A stretch of DNA of 64,000 nt from Daphnia pulex (taxonomy: Eukaryota; Arthropoda; Branchiopoda; Diplostraca; Daphniidae): the NCBI RefSeq assembly GCF_021134715.1, contig NC_060027.1:4836001-4900000 (forward strand). Direction: 5' to 3'. Below, piece after piece: positions 56,753 to 64,000 of the stretch. How positions within the stretch are numbered: position 1 is the stretch's first letter; each line of letters begins with the position of its first letter. Made by a program: the position numbers and the translations under genes. Below the pieces are notes generated by a model, which saw only the letters and a list, made by a program, of their open reading frames with translations, was not told the origin of the DNA and did no database searches.

Positions 56753-59700
56753 CTAAGCTACGGTCACGTTTGAAACAGCAGTAACATTAGTATTGGAATT
56801 TGAAGCAGGATTGGTGTTCTCTGTTTCGCCACGCTTCTCAATGGTATTGGGGTTTATCGCTACGGATTTGGTGGTGTTGTGAGTCTTGTAGATGCCAACC
56901 AATCGATCAGCAAGCTCGAACATGTTGGAACGCAGGGAAATGATGATGAACTGGGCGTTGCGAGTCCGCTCCTTGATGTAGTTTCCAACAATGGAGACGT
57001 TTTTGAAATCGAGGGCGGCATCAATCTCGTCCATGACGTACAGTGGTGTTGGCTTGTAATAGTGAAGAGCAAAGACGAGGGCCAGCGAAGAGAGAGTTTT
57101 CTCGCCTCCAGATAGATTGGAAATATTCTTCCACGTCTTTTTCGGTGGTCTGACGCTAAAGACGATGCCCTCGCTGAATGGATCAAGCGAATCGACTAAT
57201 TCCAGCTCAGCATCACCTCCCAGCGTAATCATTTGGTAGAGTTCTTTCAATTTGGTGGTGATGATGGCGAATCCAGTCATAAACTCGCTCAGTCTGGCTT
57301 TGCGCAGACCGTCGACATGTTTTCGCTGTTCGTCGCGCTGTTGAGTGACCTCGTCCAGTTCGGCAACTCGCGCTAAGTAGATTTCTTCTTTCTTTCTGTA
57401 ATCCGCAATAGCCTAAAATAAACGTTTGAAACCTTTATCGTTTCGGGATGAATGAAAACAAATAAACGGATTCTTACCTGCAAATTCGGAGACATTTTTC
57501 CTAATTCTGCCTCCGTTTTGGTTATCTGATTCTGAAACGTATCCACTCGGATTCCATCTAACTCTTCCTCTGCGATTTGCTTGATTTCTGGCGCCGGATT
57601 CCCATCTACTGCGGTTAGTTTGATTTTGCTCATTTCTCTCTTCCAGTGCTCAACTTTGGCTCGATGAGATGCGATCGCTTCGTCAAACTTTTCCATTTTC
57701 TGGTCGTAGTCGATCTTCTCAGCTCGAACTTTGTTCTCCTCCCTAAACAAGAAAATTTGGATTAACTCAAGTTTTGTTGGCGATAACTAATGAGGGTTGA
57801 CAAACTTGAGAGCTGCATCACGTTCGGATCTGAGGTCAACCAATTTGGTCTTCATCTCTTTTTCATTTGCCTCTAGTGTTTGTTGAGAAGATTTGAGATT
57901 CGTGGCCTCCTCTTCGACCTCCTTACGGCGTTCTTGCAACTTCCGTAAATCGTCCTCAGCATCTTTCACCTCCTGTTCCAGAGTGGCGATTTTGTCTTCC
58001 GACTTTTTGGCATTGCGCTCCGAAGTTTTGATTGCCACACCAAGTTTTGTTTTTTCCGAGCTTACCTATGGTGAAATAAACAAAAATCGAATTTGTTAGC
58101 CATACTGTAGCCGAGTTAACACGAATTAATGTTGTGTACTCACTTTGGATATCTGGGAAGTGAAAGCATCTAATTTTTCCCTTGCTTTACTCATTTTACC
58201 CTCTGTCAATTCCATGATTTGACTGTGGACTTTTTGAACTTTGGACTGTATTTTGGATGCCGTTTCCGTAGCGGCATCGTATCTTTTACGTTTTTCGGCG
58301 ATGGACATCTCCATTGTCTTAACCTGCTTCTTATCCGCCATCGAATCAGCCACTATCTTCTCTTGCATGTTAATCTGCTCCTTTAGAGTCTTTTGTTGTT
58401 CCTCGGAAGCCTAAATCAATCGAAAAAATATCTATTGCAACAATCCGGCCTTCACAATCCACACGTGTAGCTCTGTCTTACCCTAATTTCCATTTTCCAC
58501 TTCTGAAGGTTGGTCGTTCCATCCCGGGTTAATTTGTTAAGTTCAACCAACTCATCTTCAAGGGTCTGTTTCTTCTGACGCAGTTGGCTGCACTGTTCGG
58601 TAAGTTGCTGCATCTTTTCTTCCATCAAGGCAATATCTTTGGCAGAGGTCTCGTTGCCCGAAGTGTCTGTAGTGACATTCCGGCCCATTCTTCCGCGCTG
58701 ACATCCATTACCTCCTCCACTCATGGTTCCAGATGGCTCAATCAACTCACCTAGACGACGGAGAAAACACATTTTTGATCATTAAGCGACGAAGAACAAA
58801 AGCACCGAGATAGGGACCGACCTTTCAACGTGACAATGCGGTGTCGGGTACGAGAACCATAGCCGATGCGAGTCGCCTGTTCCAGATTTTCTGCCACCAG
58901 CGTGTTTCTCAGACCGCTATAAAAGGCAGGTTTGACTCGCTCGTCTTTGACGCGGATCAGGTCGTAAAGTCGTGGGACGCTCTCGGGAGCGTCAAACGGT
59001 TGCCGGGCGACGTCGATCAAGTGATGCTGCAGGAATAGTGCACGGCAAAATTAAATTGACAGCAATTCCCCGCAAAATAAAAATCAATCACCAACCATTT
59101 TCTCCAGTGCGATAAAAGAAGCTCTGCCCAAGTTGCCGTTTTTCAGGTACGCGATGCATTTTTGGGCGGTATCAACGGTATCGACGACGATGTTATCTAA
59201 AGGGCCACACGCTGTCGAGACGGCTCCGTCGAACTTCTCATCAATAGCGCCGAGATCACCCAGGCGTCCATATATGCCGGGTAACGTTCCTTTTCGTTTC
59301 TGCTCCATTAAACCGTCAAGGATGCGTCCTCGGCTAGTGTTGGCAGAAAAAGTCGATCGGCTTTGCTCCAGTCGGATGCGTATATTCCTGAGTTCTTCGC
59401 TTTTCGATTTATCCTCGTTAGTGACCTTTGATAGAAACGAGTTAAAGTTACTAAAAATAAACAGAAATAAGAAGGAAATATAGGAAAGAAAAAACAAAAC
59501 CTTTTGCAATTCAGTCTGTTTTTCCGAAAGGGACTTTGCCCACTTGGGATTATTGGATTCAAGTTCTTGAAGATTACGATGACGTTCCGTGTAATTTTGC
59601 GATGCTTTTTCAAGTTGCTCCTTCATAGAGTCGAGGACATTTTTTTCTTTCTTTTCTGTGCTGAGGTAAATATCCAACTCGGACTGGGCAACGTCCATCT

Positions 59701-61456
59701 GAGCTTGCGTTTCATTTACAGCTTTCTACATAATTTTGAAAGTTTAATTAAGGGGAATTGGCATCGATTAATTGATAGTTTCGTTACCTTGAGTTGAACC
59801 AGTTCCAGTTCATGTTGTTGCTTCTCGTCTTGAAGTCCCTGCGTTTCCGTTTGCAAATTTGACATAATCTCGTTGAAGTGTTTTTCTTCTTTTTCCTTCT
59901 TCTTCTCCAAATCCACCAGCACTTTCTCTAATTCTGCAATTTCTTTTGTATTTTTTTCGGGAATTTTGCTCAACTCTTCAAACTTGGCCTTCTCGCTCAC
60001 GATGGTTTCTTTGGCTTTTTTGCGGCTCGTGTTGATGAGACGGTAGTCTTCAAACATCTTCTCGTCATCTTTGATCAAACTTGCCATTTTTTCCACGGAT
60101 TTCTCTAGCTTCCGGTTGGCTTCTTCGTGTTCTTTGGAGCATTGCTTTAAATCCTTTTCCTTTTGGGATTTGAACAAAGTCAGTTCCTCTAGTCTGGTCT
60201 TCAAATCGCCCATTTCTTCGTTCACCTTTTCTTTCTTTTGTTCACTGTCGGCGATCACTTTCAAGGATTGATGAGTGTAGAGCTAATTAAATAATAAACA
60301 GTGTAACGTTTAAATGCAGTAAGATTAACCTGTAACTTATTTCTTACTTGCTGGAGATTATATTTAAACTGTGCGAGATCATTTTCCAACTTGATATAAG
60401 CCACTGCTTCGTTCTTCGGGCCCTCAAGTTCGTCCTTTTCTTTCTCCACCAGCTTAACGCGATTAAGCTTTTCAGTTCTTAGGGTGTTTAGCGATTCTAC
60501 TCTTTGACTGAGTTCCTCGGTCGGCTGTTTGTACCTATATCGATGGCCAGCAAATAGTGATAACATTTTACCATAATTTGATTATAAACAATCCCTACCT
60601 TGAAGTTCCCATGATGTCTTCTAAAAATTCAAGCATGCCACCTTCATGCTCATTGGGGGCTTTTGGTTTCATCATGGCAATCTGCTCTACTTCTCCTTGT
60701 AAGATGAGAAATCTGTTGTGATCAAGATCAATACCTTGATTTCTCAAAAGTTTGGCGACATGTTTAAACTGAACTCGTTTTCCATTGATTTGATAAAATG
60801 ACGAATTATCCTGCATGTTAAAAAAAGAAATTTGTTAGTATGAAGAAAATATGGTAGATAAAAATGACATAAATAGTATTTTTTATTACCTTGAAAGCTG
60901 TTCTAGAGACAACAAATTGGGACCCAGGAACCACGTTAAATTCATCGTCATTAATATCTTCAATCATCTGAAAGTGGACAGCTACTGAGCAACTTTGTAC
61001 ATTTGGATGGTTTTCAGAATTATGGATAAGGACTGCTACACTTTTGGATCGAATTTTGTTGGCACGATAACCAAAGACAAACAGCATGGAATCAATGACA
61101 TTGCTTTTCCCACTGCCATTAGGACCAATGATGGAAGTGAAACTCTTGTGAAATGGACCCAACACTTGTTTCCCAGCATAACTTTTGAAGTAGAAGTTTT
61201 CAATGTGGGTGATAACTAATCTTGGGCCACTGGCATCCATTGTAAGAGATGGGGCTGGCGCTGGGGGGATGTAAATATCCCCAAAGTACATTCCACCCTC
61301 ATTTCGATCTTCACCATCTTCATCTTCACCACCTTCATCGACAACATCAGCATCTGGATCCTTTAAAGTGTCAGAAGCAGGTTCCTGTGTTTTCTTCTGA
61401 CGCTTATCCACAACATGATCCTCATTACCTTCCAACCTATTTTTTCCAGGTGGCAT
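56753..61456 (-). CDS. SMC4: SMC4, condensin core ATPase
   Basis: Twelve exons: 60890-61456, 60599-60810, 60348-60534, 59788-60282, 59501-59725, 59096-59425, 58822-59026, 58482-58750, 58144-58410, 57806-58065, 57478-57742, 56753-57412. They total 3942 nt, 1313 aa, as in other animals. Acidic N-tail; Walker A GPNGSGKS at 111-118; two long coiled coils; hinge around GIYGRLGDLGAIDEKFD; C-terminal signature LSGGE at 1194-1198 and Walker B PLYVMDEIDA at 1217-1226. SMC4-specific blocks include KSYAGKQVLGPFHKSF and HNRFLILQGEVEQIAMMKPK. It pairs with SMC2 in condensin I and II to compact mitotic chromosomes. No break seen. Confidence 0.96.
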
Positions 61457-62225
61457 TGTGTTTTAGATAAAATTTTTCTGGAAGATCTGTCAAGAAAAAG
61501 TATGGAATAAATCCCTGAGATTCATAGTTCACTTGTCTACGGGAAAATTTGAATAAACGCATTAACTTATACCTTATACGAGGAACTTTCCACTAAAAAA
61601 ATTGCAGGTTGAAACCAGAAAGTAAAAAAACGAACTAGTCTATTCACTCTATTGCAACAGTTGCGACAGACGCTTCGCGCCAATATTATGCCAGACGATA
61701 AACCGTTGTTTTTGTGTTCGAATTGGTGTCACCTAGCGGTAAAGATAAGCACCATCAACGCAGTATACTATGAGAACTCGACTTTCAAAAGCGACTCGGA
61801 AGTCGGAAAGTCAGAGTCTTTAATTTCCTATTTCGATTTTGTCATCCATTGCTCATAAAACAATAAAGTCATAACTTAAAATAAAAAAGAATAAACCTTT
61901 AAAATGAAGTAGACAGTTTTCGTAATGAAAGTTGAAACTGCGAAAATAAGAGATTTATTTAATTATTTGAATATTTGGCCAATTTTTCAAGGTTTCACCG
62001 TTACATGTACATACAAGGGTTTTTTTAATACGAGAACAGAACGAATTTTTTAGTCAGTTGATCTGAAAATTGCATTAGCCTCGATCCATCTCATCACATT
62101 TAGTTCTTGAAGTTGATCGATTGGTTGACACTGACTGACGCCCCAACGTGAGAAAGAAATACTGAAAACAAAAAAAAAATCATGACTTGTCTGCTAGTTT
62201 AAGGAATCGATTCGAAAAAATTTCT
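61457..62225. other. SMC4 promoter region / INTS6 downstream region
   Basis: Contains no gene. Holds the E2F-like site at 61674-61683 and otherwise A+T-rich DNA. Confidence 0.45.
61674..61683. promoter_or_regulatory. E2F-like site upstream of SMC4
   Basis: TTCGCGCCAA, matching the E2F/DP core (TTTSGCGC-type), 218 bp upstream of the SMC4 start codon. Fits a mitotic gene; binding is inferred. Confidence 0.4.
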
Positions 62226-63939
62226 TTATCGAGTCTTTAGTGGTTTCGATTTTTGAATAAGCCTCAATATTGTACCATTTTCAGTCAAAGTTTGGAGTGG
62301 AGAAGGCATAACTATATTACCACCTGGAGGATCTTCCGTAAGCGTACACTTTGAAGTCCCATTTAGAAGAGATGTCTCAGCCGGTGGATCAATACTATAA
62401 TCAGCTATGACTAATAGAGAATCAGATTCATCTTCGCTGTCTACACGCCCAACAGTTGGCGAAGAGAACATAGGAGAATTAACATTAGGCAAAGGACTAT
62501 CAGGTCTGATTTCCATGTCTCCAAGCAACATTGGAATAGGAGAAGGTTGCGGAGAAGGAGACGCCAAAGACAATGGTGAGAACGGTCGTCGAAAAAAAAA
62601 ATCGCGAGGCAACGGACCAGCTTTCCGTTTGGACGGCCTAACAGGAATTGGATTAGGAGATTCAGAAGGACGCTTGGCTCCATGTCCACCACTTTGTGAA
62701 GAACTGCCACCAACTAGGTCAATATCAGCTTCATCCACCATCATCTGCTAAACAATAAAAATAAAAAATCAACAAAACTATGAAATGATCACCTAAACAT
62801 AAAATGCATTAACATATTTAACAAGAATTATTGCTAGTGACACAAATAAACCGATGGGGTATATAATAGAGCGAACCGCAACTAAATCACCAAATTAACG
62901 ATAATTGCTATGACTAATAAATTTCACACAAACCTTGTCAATTTTGAAAGAATTTTCAAACATATGTTGTCTAACCGGTGTCGATTCGATCTCTCTCAAA
63001 GGAGGGGCTATTCGCTTCAAATATTCCCGACCATTTCTGGTTTGACCAACAGGCATACTGTGTACATCATCTATAGGAAATTTAAACAAACACACATTTC
63101 ATCGCGAGAAACAACAAATTAAGAAATAACAACCTTCGTCTTGCAATTTTGTGAGTGCTGCTGGAGAAGGTTGCAAAAAGTTCGCCCTCATTCTGGCAAC
63201 TTGATCCAGAAGCATGGATCGAGGAATATCAAAAGGATTAAGAAAATTTTGAGCTCGCATTTCTCGTTCTTTCAAAGCTAAAGCAAAACCAGGAAATTCA
63301 TTCATCTGCTCACGTGAATTCAGACATTTTTCTGCGATAGAGATAACAAAATTAATACAAAAAAATTTAAATACTATAAATATACTCGACCTTACCAATA
63401 AGGTTGGGATTGGTAATGAAGTCTTTACAAAACGCAGATCTTGGAATGACTTCAATAGAATCAACAACGACCTGCCGAGTTCCTCCAACTTCGGAACAAA
63501 CTCTGTCGAATTCAACCTTGGCCTGATGTTTCAGCCTTTTCAGATAATTAACTATGCTATAACTCATGTAATTGTCCAATGACTCAGGAATCAATGTAGA
63601 GGCTAAATTAGTGGCACCCATCCTGGTCAAAGCACGCCGCAGTGGCTGTGAGATGAGAAAATAAAACATGAAATAGAATTAAATAAGGCATTTTTTTTTA
63701 AATCTTACTGTGGCATAATAAGGTGGCATAGTTCGCAGGTAGTTTGCGAAATGACCTCGCCATTCAGCTGTTGGTTTCAAACGATGCACTCGGAAAAGTT
63801 CGTCCAAAAGTGGGAGTAATGCAGGATAGTTATAAGGCATCACAATAAGATTGACTGATTGAAGATTTCTGCTTGCTTTAAGATATCCAAATGGATGCTG
63901 GCCAGACTCAGAACTCCTGTAGCTGTTGGGAACAAATAC
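62226..63939 (-). CDS. INTS6: Integrator complex subunit 6, C-terminal half (partial)
   Basis: Subunit of the nuclear Integrator complex, which attenuates RNA polymerase II transcripts and processes snRNAs; INTS6 helps tether PP2A. Visible exons: 63709-63939, 63396-63645, 63134-63331, 62934-63070, 62226-62747; earlier exons lie beyond the right edge. Diagnostic blocks: VMPYNYPALLPLLDELF, NYLRTMPPYYAT, ALTRMGATNL, NPFDIPRSMLLDQVARMR, REYLKRIAPPLREIE, NSFKIDK and MMVDEAD. The last acceptor is TAGCAG, so the last exon may start at 62747 or 62744. The protein ends 26 residues after GGNIVMPS; the helical C-terminal domain known from vertebrate INTS6 is not seen here. Confidence 0.92.
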
Positions 63940-64000
63940 CTAAGTAATGGAAAAGAGAGAGAGAAGTTTTGCTCGTTAAGATACGTATTTAACATCGTTA

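Noticed and set aside
59133-59483. 116-codon plus-strand ORF in SMC4
   Set aside because: It is the antisense shadow of a conserved SMC4 exon (hinge region).
62407-62751. 114-codon plus-strand ORF opposite INTS6
   Set aside because: Antisense shadow of the Pro/Ser-rich INTS6 tail.

Overview
The window looks like nuclear DNA of a small-genome arthropod, most plausibly a Daphnia-like crustacean. Nearly every recognisable gene is cut by many introns of about 60-90 bp, the intergenic DNA is A+T-rich and full of transposon debris, and the protein set (paired M14 carboxypeptidases, Rh ammonium channel, Spinster, SMC4, Integrator subunit 6) is metazoan. The species call is inference. All gene models below were assembled by hand by requiring splice sites and reading phase to agree across every exon.

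Layout. 603-2743 and 3637-5928 (both -): two tandem, intact 10-exon pancreatic-type carboxypeptidases with near-identical exon lengths. 6-19 kb: accessory DNA with an Rh-exon scrap, a foldback-element fragment, a 2.5-copy tandem repeat that carries coding exons, a small 4-exon acidic ORF, and a broken densovirus-like endogenous viral element (11.6-14.2 kb). 19459-31987: the highlight, a complete 12.5-kb DNA transposon with 599-bp terminal inverted repeats that differ at one position, perfect 8-bp target duplications (GTTGCTGG), an intact 11-exon KDZ/Zisupton-type transposase (966 aa, -) and an intact 9-exon passenger gene (537 aa, +) built by tandem exon duplication. It sits in a tRNA-like SINE and carries two TA-flanked foldback elements nested inside. 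33-45 kb: a transposon graveyard with BEL/Pao pol pieces (one interrupted by a copied piece of the spinster 3' region between 60-bp direct repeats), a pogo/Tigger pseudogene, an intron-bearing coatomer-gamma pseudogene, an LTR with polypurine tract, and several foldback elements.

45.5-64 kb is the ordinary gene-rich part: Rh ammonium channel (-), spinster (+) with a pair of mutually exclusive exons and a probable alternative last exon, SMC4 (-), and the 3' half of Integrator subunit 6 (-, running off the right edge). SMC4 and spinster are convergent; INTS6 and SMC4 are in tandem 0.77 kb apart. These neighbours do not form an operon. Functionally they are a condensin ATPase, an RNA-processing subunit, a lysosomal sphingolipid/phospholipid-type carrier and an ammonium channel.

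Limits: no search or alignment program was run; identities rest on motif recognition, intron consistency and eye alignment. UTRs, promoters and the regions called empty are tentative.
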